NCBI GenBank assembly: GCA_016748015.1
Contig: JAAOMT010000299.1
Coordinates: forward strand, 724,180 to 788,179
Direction of reading: 5' to 3'
Origin: Geosiphon pyriformis
Taxonomy: Eukaryota; Glomeromycota; Glomeromycetes; Archaeosporales; Geosiphonaceae
Length of the DNA stretch: 64,000 bases
In this document: in pieces, positions 45,874 through 55,580 of the stretch
Position numbering within the stretch: the first letter of the stretch is position 1
Layout of the letters: every line of letters starts with the position of its first letter
The notes under the pieces: model-generated
What the model was told of the DNA's origin: nothing
Databases searched by the model: none
Seen by the model: only the letters and a program-made list of their open reading frames with translations
Made by a program: the position numbers and the translations under genes

Positions 45874-46562
45874 TAACCTTCTCCTCAAGACTGAGCTCCA
45901 TCAAAGTCCAAGTACTGTCTGTATGTTCCAGATAGTAATCCAAAATTACTAAAGAAATTTGGTCTGAAAATTGTTGAAATTTCAGTTCTGTGAGTTTTCC
46001 AATGTATTGAATCTTCAGTGGTTGTAAAATTGGGTTTTGTAGGACATTTTCACAGGTGTGAAATAGGTCATAAAGTCTAAGAGCTGCTCTAAGTTTGTAG
46101 CAACTGTTTGTTAGTCCAGCCATTGTCTTAAATTTGTTGTAAAGTTGTTTTTGAATGGCTTCTTTTGTGAAGTTGGCTGTTGTGAGTTCTAGTTTTTGTT
46201 CATACAATGTTTTTTCAATGTAAAAATATCTATAAATTAGAAGGTATTCATTGTTTTCTTTATTAAGACACTGTTGAAGTTTTTGTTGAATTGTGATATT
46301 TGGTGAAATGTCAATAGGTAAGAGCAACAAATTTTCTCTCAAGGCAAGCTTCAAGAATTCTGGTAGGTGAATTCCAGAATAACTTTTAGTGTTTTTTTTA
46401 TAAGGGTAATAATTTCGTGATTTTGGAGATAAGGTTGTGGCTGTTTCTGTTTGAGTATAATTAATATGTTTTTCTGTAATAGTAATAGATAATTCAAGTA
46501 TTGTTTTTAAAGCTAACATTAGTTTCTGAAATAATTGTTAAATGTTTTGTGGAATAGTCATT
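45854..46562 (-). CDS. Family D ORF3, unknown protein (221 aa intact from 46,519)
   Basis: Intact 221-codon frame from ATG at 46,519 to TGA at 45,854, ending 20 bp inside the 3' LTR. An upstream in-frame ATG at 46,562 (MTIPQNI, then TAA, then QLFQKLM) suggests a slightly longer ancestor of about 235 aa. It follows pol after about 190 bp of non-coding, A-rich spacer, so it is a separate third ORF in the position where retroviruses and errantiviruses carry env. It has no signal peptide, no membrane helix and few Cys; the sequence looks soluble and helical (EAIQKQLYNKFK, LRAALRLYDLF, LQPLKIQYIGKL). The homologue in D2 (37,343-37,860) is decayed. Function unknown; the only complete ORF of this size in the element's 3' part. 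Confidence 0.7.
45874..45888 (-). other. Polypurine tract of D
   Basis: On the minus strand GAGGAGAAGGTTA directly before the 3' LTR. It lies inside the ORF3 coding frame. Confidence 0.6.
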
Positions 46563-46719
46563 ATAGTGAATTAAAAAGAGAATTTTAAGTGAGATTTATT
46601 TTTAGTATGTGGGTTTTTATATTATTTTTGTTATTTCTCAGGCTGTTTTGTTGTTATTTTTTTTTTTTGTAAAATTGTTTTCAATTTTCTATTTAAGGGA
46701 ATAACTATGGTGAATTTTT

Positions 46720-48107
46720 AATTTAAGTGTTCAAGTAGGGAGGTTGTTCAATGATAACTATTGGTTCCAAGTTTTGGGGAATATCTTTGGAATTAACTAA
46801 AAAGAAATGTGTACCAATCTGTGAAATTGATGGTTCAGGATATGTTCTGAAGTAATAATGTTTCAATTGATCTCTATGTGCAACTTTTGCTAAGATTTTG
46901 TTATCAAGTCTTAACTTGTATGATCCATTTCCTAAGATTTCGTGAATAAAGAATAGTTCATCCCATTTATGTTCAAATTTTCCACTCCACTGTTTTTCAG
47001 CTTTAGTTCTATGTAGGAGAACTTTATTTCCAACTTTAAATTCATTGGTAATTAGTGGCAGCTTGTTGTCATGCCTCTCTTTTTGTTGAGTTTGTAAGTG
47101 TTCTATATGGGTTGCTGCTATTTGTCATTTTCTTTCTAGTGTGCTAAGAAGTGTATAAGCTTTTCTTTGTAATATCTCTTGGAAGTTGTTTTTGGTAATT
47201 GGTTGGACTGGATATGTTTTCACTGTGAAGTTAATGAGTAACATTGTTGTTCTTCCATAAGTGAGGTCAAATGGTGTGTGTTTCATTGTATCTTGTTTGA
47301 GTGTTCTATAGGCCAGTAACACTGATGGAATAAAGATATCCTATTTTTGCCCAAAATCTGTTAAGATCTTGGCTAGTAATTCACACAATGTTCTGTTGAA
47401 ACATTCCACTAATCCATTTGTCTGTGGATAATAGGGTGAAGATAAAGGTCTTTTGACATTAAATCATTCACAAATTTCTTGTATCAGGTTGTTCACAAAA
47501 TGTGTTCCCTGATTGAATAAAAGTTCAATTGGGCATCCATGTCTACAAATAATGTCTTCATAGATAAAATTTGCTACTGATTTTGCATCTGTTCATTGAA
47601 TAGCTCTGGCTTCAGGCCATTTGGTAAGATAATCTATTGCTACTGCTATGTATTGGTTTTCTTGTGTGGTAATAGGTAGTGGTCTGACTAAATTAATACC
47701 AACTCGGTCAAAAGGTTGTTCAACTTTGATTGGATTTAAAGGTTTAGTAAGGCATGTTCCTTCTCTTCTTTAACAACTATCACAAGATTCAACTATTGAT
47801 GTATGTCTCTTCTCATTCGGGACCAAAAATAGTATTCTAGTGTTCTTTGGATGGTGCTGTTTTTTCTAAAGTGTATTGATAAAGGATCTGAGTACATGTT
47901 GTATAATATAGTCTCTTTTTTGTGTTTTTGTATTAATCTGAGTAGTTTGTCTGGATTTTTGAAATTTTGATGATAAATAATATTGTTGTGTAGAAAATAT
48001 TGTCTGGCTTGTTGTTGTAATTGATGGTTTTCATCTGAAGACCAATCTGTTGGGATTGTTAATGTCTTCAAATATTGTTTGAGATTGTTGTAGTTTTTTG
48101 AATTCAT
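46720..48107 (-). pseudogene. D integrase with C-terminal domain, decayed
   Basis: Open 47,793-48,107 holds the zinc region: NMYSDPLSIHFRKNSTIQ with His; CDSC follows in another frame near 47,770. Core: VGINLVRP (first Asp is Asn), LFNQGTHFVNN (second Asp is Asn), NGLVECFNRTL near 47,390-47,425 with the catalytic Glu kept. Open 47,125-47,322 covers LLAYRTLKQDTMKHTPFDLTYGR. The C-terminal domain (46,720-47,100) has NEFKVGNKVLLHRTK, then KHKWDELF-like and GSYKLDNKI blocks, the usual SH3-like GPY/F region. Inactive through both Asp-to-Asn changes. Confidence 0.9.
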
Positions 48108-48560
48108 TGTTTGTTGGTTGTTAGATTGGTTAAGTTGAATGTTAATTTGTGTTTTTTAATCTTGTCTCATTCTGAAGAGACAATCAACATTGGTGTGGAG
48201 TTTTCTTGGTTTGTGATGTACTATATATTGGTAGTTTGCTAAAAATCCTGTTCATCTGGTTTGTTTTGCATTTAACTTTGTGTTTTTGTTTTGTAACTAT
48301 TTGAGTCCAATATTATCAGTAATAATATTGAATTCTTTAGGTTTGAGGTAAAGGTCAAAGTGGTATAAGACCCATATTACTGCTGCAGTTTTTAATTCTG
48401 TTGCTGGGTAGTTTTTCTCTGCTAGTTTTAATGTTCTACTTGCATAAGCAATTACTCATTCATTGCTATTGTTATCTAACTGTGATAAGATGGCACCAAA
48501 GACAGTATAAGAGGCATCTGTGGCTAATCGGAATTGGTTGCTAAAGTCTGGGTAGGCAAG
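48108..48560 (-). pseudogene. D RNase H, nearly open
   Basis: Starts FRLATDASYTVFGAILSQ (DAS motif intact) at about 48,480-48,540, then IAYASRTLKLAEKNYPATELKTAAVIWVL, FNIITDNIGLK and HHKPRKLHTNVDCL. Motif acidic residues are mostly present. Interrupted by a few TAG/TGA/TAA codons. Confidence 0.85.
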
Positions 48561-49440
48561 AATTGGAGCTGTGGTGAACTTTTCTTTAAGTATTTTGAAG
48601 GTGTTTTGGTGTTCTTCCGTCCATTTGTATTTGGTGTTTTTAATGTTGAGCTGGTTAAGGGGTTTTGCTATTTCTGAAAATCCTTTGATGAATTTCCAAT
48701 AATAAGAAGCTAATCCAACAAATTCTCTTAGTTCTGTGGTATTTTGTAGAACTTTGAAATTCTTAACAGCACTGATTTTTCTTGGGTCTGGTTTGACTCC
48801 TTCTCTACTAACTATGTGACCAAGAAAGACCAAGCTTGTTTTTCCAAAATGACATTTTTCAATGTTTAATTTTAATTCTGCTTTTTGTAATCGTTGAAAA
48901 ACTTCTCACAGATAAATTAAATAAAGTTCAAAAGATGGGGAATAAATGTTAATGTCATCAGCATATACAACATCTATGAGTCTTTGGAATGTTGCTGGTG
49001 TATTGCATAATCCAAAGAGCATTACATTGAATTAGTAGTTTTCTCCTTGTGTTGTAAATGCTGTTTTGGGGCAATCCTTGGGATCTATGGCAACTTGCCA
49101 GTATCTGCTTTCTAAATCTAATGTTGAAAAGTATTTGGATTTTCCAAGTGCATCTAACATATCATCAATTTGGGGAAGAGGGTAGGCATCTTCAATTGTA
49201 ACATTGTTCAGTTGTCGATAATCAACACAAAATCAGATTTTTCTATTTTTTTTTTTAACAAGTACTATTGGTGAAGTCCATGGGCTCATTGATAGTTAAA
49301 TGAGCCCATTGTTAAGCATTCTTTGAACTTCTTCTCAAATAAATTGGTGGCTTTCTGGGACAACTTGGTATGCTTGTTGTCACCTAGGTTTAGCATCTCC
49401 TATGTAGATTTGATGTTAGACCAAATCAGTTCTTCCTAAA
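48561..49440 (-). pseudogene. D reverse transcriptase, catalytic YADD intact
   Basis: From GRTDLV near 49,416: QQAYQVVPESHQFI, MLNNGLI, SPWTSPIVLVKKK, FCVDYRQLNNVTIEDAYPLPQIDDML, YFSTLDLESRYWQVAID, KTAFTTQGENY, VMLFGLCNTPATFQRLIDVVYADDINIYS. YADD is at 48,954-48,965 (minus). Then open 48,456-48,833: VFLGHIVSREGVKPDP, TELREFVGLASYYWKFI. Six or so stops at Gln/Trp codons, otherwise complete. The clearest RT in the window. Confidence 0.93.
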
Positions 49441-49900
49441 TCGTTATTGTTTTTGGCGAATATGTTTGCATGTTCTGTGATTAACTCCTTAAGCTGGTTC
49501 TGTTGTTGGGGCTCTAGTTGTTCCATGTTGATTCGAGATAATTTTTCAACAACAATGTGATAGTTTTCAGAACTGGGTTTTGGGTTTATTCTGGGGAGAA
49601 AATGTCCAATAATTTCCAAAAAGTTAAAAACTGTTTGGGGTAATTCTTGTTGAAAGATTTTGTTATGAATAATTTCAATTTCCAAATTATTTAGTAAAAT
49701 GATGGGGTGATGATTGGGGTTGTAAAAAGTAACTCGGACTTTCTTCATTCTTTTTGGAAGATAAATGTTTGGGATTGAGATGCCATTTTTTGTGCAAATT
49801 TGTTTACTGGCTTCGAAGATTTGTTGAGTAGTGGTGAGTTTTCTACAAATATAAATTTTGTGATGTTCTCCAAAGAGTAAAATGGTTATTGGTTGTGGAA
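49416..49900 (-). pseudogene. D dUTPase-RT linker domain
   Basis: In the frame ending at 49,416: PQPITILLFGEHHKIYICRK, then KQICTKNGISIPNIYLPKRMKKVRVTFYN and NLEIEIIHNKIF, leading to RT. A frameshift near 49,900 separates it from the dUTPase frame. Homologous to B1 8,226-8,640 (HQPISIPLYNQYMIVIERK). Confidence 0.65.
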
Positions 49901-50440
49901 GTCTGAGAATCTGGTGAGATTCATTCTGTGTATTAAGGCTATATTAACTGGAACTATGAATTGTCCAGTTGAACCAAAATCTTGGGTTCCTCTCTCACTT
50001 TTCCCTAATTGTTCTCTTTGATTGACTAATTGCAAATCTGAAATGTTGATTAAGGGTAAATAAATAGCTTGGGCAATTTTTTCAGCATGTTCAATCTTGA
50101 ATGATTTGTCAGTTTCATTTTGAAGCATTACTGTAATATCTCCAGTGTATCTAGCATCAATAATTCCTCCTCTTATGTTGATTCCTTTGCTTGCTAGAAA
50201 AGATTGGGAGGCAATTTGCACCATCATTCCTGATGGGATTTCAAGGGCAATTTTTAGATTAATTCTTGTAAGGGATTTTGGTTGAAGAATGAGGGTATCT
50301 TTTTCTGGATATCTTAGATCATATCCAGTGTTAATTTCGTGAGCTTTCTCAGGCTTAATTTCTTGTCCTTTATTGTTGAAGTATTTGAGTGTTATGGCCG
50401 GTTAGTTTTCAGTGAGATAAATAAGAGTTATTGAGACTTC
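49886..50440 (-). CDS. dut-like: D dUTPase domain, all five motifs visible
   Basis: Motif 1 EINTGYDLRYPEKDTL, motif 2 PSGMMVQIASQSFLASKGI, motif 3 GGIIDARYTGDITVML with the catalytic Asp and the conserved Tyr, motif 4 AEKIAQAIYLP, motif 5 ERGTQDFGSTGQ. Open 49,886-50,227 plus an upstream part in the same frame to about 50,400, where TAG interrupts. It hydrolyses dUTP to dUMP and pyrophosphate in its family, as a homotrimer in which motif 5 closes over a neighbour's active site. In motif 2 the usual RSS is SQS. It lies within pol between the Cys-rich module and RT. Of all domains in the window this one looks nearest to functional. Confidence 0.93.
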
Positions 50441-51330
50441 TTTATACTGTATTTCAAATTTGATTTCATGCTGGTCATCTTTAATTGGTAATAGAATGCT
50501 AAGGGCATAGCATTCAGGACACCACTGTTTATCACAAGGCATAATGCATTCTTCACATAGCCTAATGTTCATTTGTTCTAATCATTGAATTTGAGCTTCT
50601 TGGGTTGGATAAGTGTGACTTGCAATTTGGTGGTAGACTTCTACTTCATCTTTGTAATCAAATCCAGCTAATTCTATGGTGTATTCAATGTATTCTGCTT
50701 CTTTCATTTAACGGACATCTTCTTTGGTAGCTCTATTAACTAATGCCATTGCTAGGTTGAAAATCATCTCAGCATTATGGGGGTAGTAATAAAGTTTGTT
50801 GAGAACACTGTTGTATGCTGCATCAAAGAGTGTTCCTCTTTTGACTTTTTCTGAAATTAATAAAACATATTGGCAGGTTTGATCACAGACTCCTTCTCTC
50901 ATTGCTACATCAATCCAATTATATTCTTCTGATAGCATATCTCCACAAGTCAAACAAAGGGTGTTGTCCTATTTTCCACTTCTTTTTATTAGATGGCCCT
51001 ATTGTCCTCTGTGGCAAGCCTTGCAGTAATAACAAGTATGATTTTCATATTCTTTTTCAGATGAAATGCAGACTCTCATTGATAAAAGTTTTTTGTTACA
51101 ATCTTTGCATTTAAGTGGAATGTAGGGTGATTGTTTTCGTGGTTCTGGTGTAGAATATCTAACTTTCTTCCATCTTTTGAATTCTTCAAAGATTTTTTGT
51201 TCTGTTTCCTCAGCCCAATTGGATGTTGATCCAAGAGCCATGTAGGTTTCAATAAGTGGCATTTTTTTCTCTTCTTCAAATTCAAGTACTGGGGCTTTTT
51301 CTGATCATTTGTTGAAAGTTCCATACATAG
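50441..51330 (-). pseudogene. D Cys-rich (zinc-finger-like) and helical module between PR and dUTPase
   Basis: Order on the minus strand: CKDCNKKLLSMRVC, HTCYYCKACHRGQ (51,000-51,120), LCLTCGDML near 50,950, VCDQTCQYVLL near 50,885, then a helical segment with FDAAYNSVLNKLYYYP and NAEMIFNLAMALVNRA (open 50,708-50,953), and LCEECIMPCDKQWCPECYAL near 50,505-50,575. At least twelve Cys, mostly in CxxC pairs, with matching positions in B1 (6,900-7,140; 7,452-7,512). Not a CCHC knuckle: that is separate, in Gag. I do not recognise the fold; a zinc-ribbon or treble-clef pair is possible. Its place next to dUTPase suggests one inherited cassette. Confidence 0.75.
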
Positions 51331-51790
51331 CAGATACTATGGTGTGTTGTCCTTGATATGAGATTTTTAATTCCTGGATTTCCCAATCTAAATTTGCATT
51401 GGCCTTAAGAAGCCAATTATTTTCAATGAGAGCTTAGTATTGGGGTGCATCCATGACTAGGACTTTAACTGGAATAGTGATTCCATCAATAGTGAATGGA
51501 AAATTATCAATTTCTCTTACTGGTGTCTTCTTTATACCATCTGCCATAATGATGACAGTTTGAGCTGGTTTGTCAACAGTTTGTTGAAGCTGTTGTATTA
51601 ATTGGTAGGTAATAATACTTCCAGCAGATCCACTGTCTAATATTAAGTGAATTGGTTTTCCTTCTACTTCAGCTTTAGTATACATTACTGTAATAGCTTT
51701 TTGTTTGTTAACTGCTACATTGCTGAGTAGAGATGGTGATTCATTGGCTTTAAATTCGAATGGAAAGATGTTTAAAAAATTGGCATTTCA
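51331..51790 (-). pseudogene. D aspartic protease, active site intact
   Basis: Open 51,434-51,685: VMYTKAEVEGKPIHLILDSG (catalytic Asp-Ser-Gly intact) followed by SAGSIIT, then IIMADGIKKTPVREIDNFPF and ITIPVKVLVMDAPQY, a TAA, and ALIENNWLLK. Retropepsin-like single domain expected to work as a dimer on the Gag-Pol polyprotein. The leader upstream carries FPFEFKANESPSLLSN. One stop near the end of the domain. Confidence 0.88.
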
Positions 51791-53059
51791 GGCAATTCTG
51801 GCTGGTGGAATAGTATTACTAAAAGGATTTTGTCTTGGTGCTACAGCTTTATCTTCAAAAAGTGCAGTTTGCTGAAAATTTGATTCCTCTGGTATTGTAA
51901 GATAACTGGGTTGAATGTGATAGTATGTGGACCTATGTTGATTCGAATTTTGAGTGGTTAATTGGTTGTTGAAATTTAATCTGTTGTTGTTTGTTGAAAA
52001 ACGGTTTTGTAGTGTAAATTGATTATGTTGAATCAATCTTCTAGCTGGCACTTGATATTGTGATGTGGATGGTTGTTGATACTGTTGTTAGATTGGTTGT
52101 AGAGCAGGTTAATAATAGTGGTTTGGATATTGTGGCCTTGGTAAATATTGAGCTAGTGGTAGTAGATAATATGATTGTTGTGGTTGGGAATAATATTAAT
52201 TATTTCTCTGTTGTTGGTCTTATTGCAATTTTCTACAATTGCGTTTTTAGTGTCCTGGAATTCCACAATAATGACAATTTTGGATTTGGTTGTTGGATAA
52301 TAATCCAAAGTTGTTTTGATTGCATCGTTGTGGGGGTTGGTATCTTTGTGGTTGTTGTGATTGCTGTGGCTGCTGTTGTTGTTATTGGTTGGTAAAGTAG
52401 TTTTCAACTTTCTTGGTTAATTGGTCAATCTTTTCTTCAGCTGCTGAGCTGGTTTCTCCAATAGCCAGGTTAACAAGTTTGGTATGGTTGGCTTCTTCTA
52501 TGGTCATTTCATAGTTTTTTGCCTGTTAAATAGCAGTGGTTAAATTTTCTGGTGCATGTGGGCAAACTTTCTTGATAAGTTTGTCTTTTAGTCTAGCAAT
52601 GAATTGATCCAAGATTTGTGCATTGGAGTAGTATTTATTGGTTTCCAATTGGTGAATTCTTCTAAGCAGTTTGTTGAATTTCCCAAGATAGGTTATAACT
52701 GATTCATTTGGTTCTTGTTTGATATTTTAGAACCAATTTTGAAGAGTAATGGAAGTGTTATTGTCAGTAAACTGTTCTAGAAAAGCAGTTTTGAATGCTT
52801 CCTAGTCTTCTGGTGGGGCTTCCAAGTTTTCAAACCATTTGCCAACCATTTCTTGTAAGAAATATGGAATTGCTTTTAACATTCTGGCAGCATTCCAACC
52901 ATTTGCATCTCCTGCTTTTGAGACTTTGTCAAGCCATTCTTGAGGACTGGTTTCACTGTCTTTTTCTGTAAACTCAGGGATTTTTGCGATATATGTGGAG
53001 ACCATTTCTTCTTTGTTTTCTGAGTCTTCTGTTTCTTGTTCTGATTCAGTCTCTTCACT
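51788..53059 (-). pseudogene. D Gag core with CCHC knuckle and Gln/Asn-rich tail
   Basis: From ATG at 53,005: MVSTYIAKIPEFTEKDSETS then PQEWLDKVSKAG, WNAARMLKAIPYFLQEMVGKWFENL, and after a stop TAFLEQFTDNNTSIT. This is the retrotransposon Gag domain (capsid-like). The knuckle at 52,235-52,276 is CHYCGIPGH, stop, KRNC: all four zinc ligands are present, with TAA (probably from CAA) inside. Then a Gln/Tyr/Asn-rich tail to 51,788 (open 51,788-52,051). The frame has about seven stops. Confidence 0.85.
52235..52276 (-). other. CCHC zinc knuckle of D Gag
   Basis: CX2CX4HX4C spacing intact, with one TAA after the His. Confidence 0.85.
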
Positions 53060-53725
53060 TCAATTTTCTGCTAAGTAGTCAATAAAGTTTGTGCTGGTTA
53101 ATATTGGTTCCTGTTGTTGAATAGGGCTTTTGGGTGACTGAAAATCTTCTATTCTTAAAAACCAAATAAGTAGTGAGCTTGGTGTTTGCGGTTGAGCAAG
53201 TAAAGCTGGAAATGGTGTGATTAAGAATGATAATTTAAAGCTGGTTTCTTGTTCTGGAGTTTGTAAATGTTTGGCAGTGGTTTTAGGAGTATTGGGAGTA
53301 GTTCTGAGTTTTTGTTTCCTTTTTCTTTTTCCTTCTTCTATTTCCAATTCAAAACTAAGAGAAAATTTCTGTTCTACTGGATAATTTTCTTTACAATACT
53401 GAATGATATTGAAGTTGAGTTCTTGGAAGTATGTTTCAAGTGTTTGACTGTTAAAATTCTGAGTGTTTAAACAAGAGTGATGTACTAAGCTTTCATATAA
53501 GTTGTGTCTAACTTCTGAAATGTTGTAGTCTCCAAGAAGATAATTGTTGATGCAATTTTTAATGTACTGGTAAAGTGTTTTCTTGAATGTTTCAATTTTG
53601 TCTGGAATGTTAAATCTCTGCTTGCAGTGGGTGTAGATTGACTGATAATACTCTAGAGTCCTTAAATCTGTTTGAGTCGCCACTTTTGAAGTTGTTGTCA
53701 CTGTGTTATTTTCGTGGAAGAGCAC
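53060..53725 (-). CDS. D Gag N-terminal extension: 221 codons open, no Met
   Basis: The frame opens at the PBS (GTG CTC TTC CAC) and runs 221 codons to a TGA (probably from TGG) that separates it from the Gag core in the same frame. It contains no Met codon. Helical first half (FNIPDKIETFKKTLYQYIKN, VRHNLYESLVHH), a basic GKRKRKQKLR segment near residue 135, then a Pro/Thr/Gln-rich linker. B1 has a related, also Met-less extension. So translation may start at a non-AUG codon near the PBS or come from a spliced upstream exon; the TGA aside, it would be fused to Gag. The chance of 221 stop-free codons in such AT-rich DNA is very low, so it was probably coding. Function unknown (matrix-like?). 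Confidence 0.65.
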   Translation of the reverse strand: MLFHENNTVTTTSKVATQTDLRTLEYYQSIYTHCKQRFNIPDKIETFKKTLYQYIKNCINNYLLGDYNISEVRHNLYESLVHHSCLNTQNFNSQTLETYFQELNFNIIQYCKENYPVEQKFSLSFELEIEEGKRKRKQKLRTTPNTPKTTAKHLQTPEQETSFKLSFLITPFPALLAQPQTPSSLLIWFLRIEDFQSPKSPIQQQEPILTSTNFIDYLAEN

Positions 53726-53727
53726 TA
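53713..53727 (-). other. Primer binding site of D
   Basis: Minus strand TAGTGCTCTTCCACG, two bases from the 5' LTR; TAG probably from TGG. Same TGGTGCTYYC class as the other families. Confidence 0.6.
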
Positions 53728-53729
53728 AA

Positions 53730-54694
53730 TATTACTGGAGGTTTTTGGTCTCTTTTTTTAATGGTTGTTGATGCTTGTTTGCTGTAAATTCACGTTTTCT
53801 GGATGTGGTTGAACCTCTAGTACTGAATTTATCTTCAAATTATTTCCTATAATTTGAACTGCTGGGCTTATAAGTGGAATAACCAATTCCGTGCTAGTTA
53901 CTTTATGTAATTACATTGTAGTAAATGTCAACTCTTTCCCAGGAATTGCTCGTCTGGAAGCTTACTAAAAATGTGTAGTTACTTTGCTGTGAAAGTCAAC
54001 TTTTCTACAGGAATCTCATCTGTAGACTACCCTAATGATTATAATAAGAAAATAAAATAAAAGTAAAAGAAAAGTAAAAGAAATTGAATTCTGTCAAGGG
54101 AAACGTTTTCTATCCAGGCCTGGAGTCACTAATGGTTTACTGAAATTGGTAGCTAATCAATTTCAAAATGTTAGTTGGGTTTTGGGAATTTTCAGGTGCA
54201 ATAATTAAGAAGTTGATTTTTGAATTATTTGATATTTATTTCGTTTTTGTGTATTAAATTAATTCAATTTAAGATATCTAAAGGTAAGATATATTTTCTC
54301 AAAGAGAGAAGCTCTTCTTTTATACAACTTGTTGTAGTACTAGTCTGTGAACTTGAACTATTTTCTTTATTATGATTTCGACAAACTAAAGGTACATTTC
54401 AGCAAACTTACAAGTTATTTCTATGAACTATTGAATATTTCAGTGAACTATTAATTATTTCGGCAAATTTACACAAATTTCAGCAAACTTTTGAATATTG
54501 ACTGGTTCAGGGTATTGTGTAATTTGATTGTCCTAATTTCTATAGTACAAATCATGTTATTAATTGATTGGTGATATTTGATAATTTGATTGAATAATAA
54601 GTAATGATTTGAAATAATAATATATGTTAATTAATGATAGGAATTATAAGGGTAATTTCATGTTAATTAATATCTCAAATTTCAGTTGGTAATA
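53730..54694 (-). repeat. D 5' LTR (965 bp)
   Basis: Top strand TATTACTGGAGG...GGTAATA. Same length as the 3' LTR. 20-bp repeats at 54,375-54,496. Confidence 0.95.
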
Positions 54695-54698
54695 ATGG

Positions 54699-54985
54699 TC
54701 TAACTAAGTTAATTCTGATTCAATTAAATAGTTGTTTCACTTTAATTGGTCTTGTTTTTTTCCTTTTCTGACAAGCATTACAATTTTGAACATATTGAAT
54801 AATATCTGGATATATTAATGACCAATAGTATTTTTTTTTGTTCTTTTTATGGTTGCTTCTTTATGAAAATATTCTGCTGTTGAATCTGAGTGCATGTTAA
54901 ATAGTATTGTTTTTTTTTTGGTTTTATAATAACTCTGAATGGCTGATTTAGATCTTTTCTATTTTTCTAATATAATATATTTTGG
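54699..54985 (-). pseudogene. B3 integrase N-terminal part
   Basis: Continues 43,250-44,904 after element D. The zinc region on the minus strand has NMHSDSTAEYFHKEATIKRT; CxxC is near 54,780. Aligns with B1 10,180-10,480. Confidence 0.8.
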
Positions 54986-55580
54986 TAAATAATAAAGTAT
55001 TTTAATTGTTGTTTTATGTTGTTTTATTTTTTTTAAGATAATTTTTTCTTAAACTGTTAAATATTAATATAATATTGGAGTTGTTAATATTTTTGTGTTT
55101 ATTTTTTGTTATATTTTTGGATTAAAATATTTTTAGAATTATCTTATTCATAACAAACCATTAATATTTCTATTTTTTTTCTTTTTTTATAATGTATAAT
55201 ATAATTAAATAGTGATAATTTTATTTTTTATCTTGTATAACTGGATTAATGTTAATTCTTTGTAATTAGTATACACATCAAACTTTTGACTCAAATATTC
55301 TTTCTATTTGATGACAACCCAATAGATAGCTAAGTGTTCTAATGTTGGGATTCCATTGTTTTTTTTGGCTCAACTTAAACTTTAGCTGGCATATCCTACT
55401 GAATATTTTTGTCTATTTATTTCTTTTTGTAACAATACAGCTTTTAATGCTTGACTGGATGTATTGGTAATAATGATAAATAGTTTGCTGTAATCTGAAT
55501 AGATCAATATTGATGCTTGAATAAACTTTCTTCTTAAGATGTTAAAAGCTGCTTGTTGAATTTCAGTTCATTTATATTTT
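54986..55580 (-). pseudogene. B3 RNase H, decayed
   Basis: Matches B1 9,560-10,080: IYSDYSKLFIIITNTSSQ, where D of the DA/S motif is Asn, then YSVGYAS and LEHLAIYWVV. Broken frame. Confidence 0.75.

Larger units (their letters stand above)
44909..54694 (-). mobile_element. Family D Ty3/Gypsy retrotransposon with dUTPase (9.8 kb), best preserved here
   Basis: Minus-strand full-length element: 5' LTR 53,730-54,694, PBS 53,713-53,727, Met-less Gag extension, Gag core and knuckle, PR, Cys-rich module, dUTPase, linker, RT, RNase H, integrase, spacer, ORF3, PPT, 3' LTR 44,909-45,873. Both LTRs are 965 bp; by eye they differ by about 5%, almost all transitions. Perfect 4-bp duplications ATGG at 44,905-44,908 and 54,695-54,698. 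Inserted in B3 integrase. Few stops per domain; DSG and YADD intact. Recent compared with its neighbours, but not autonomous as it stands. Confidence 0.95.

Noticed and set aside
45854-46519. ORF3 of D as an envelope gene (errantivirus-like)
   Set aside because: No signal peptide, membrane anchor, or Cys/glycosylation pattern of an envelope protein.
52060-52395. Plus-strand 111-codon Val/Ile-rich ORF
   Set aside because: Antisense of the Gln/Asn-rich Gag tail of D; the composition is explained by that.
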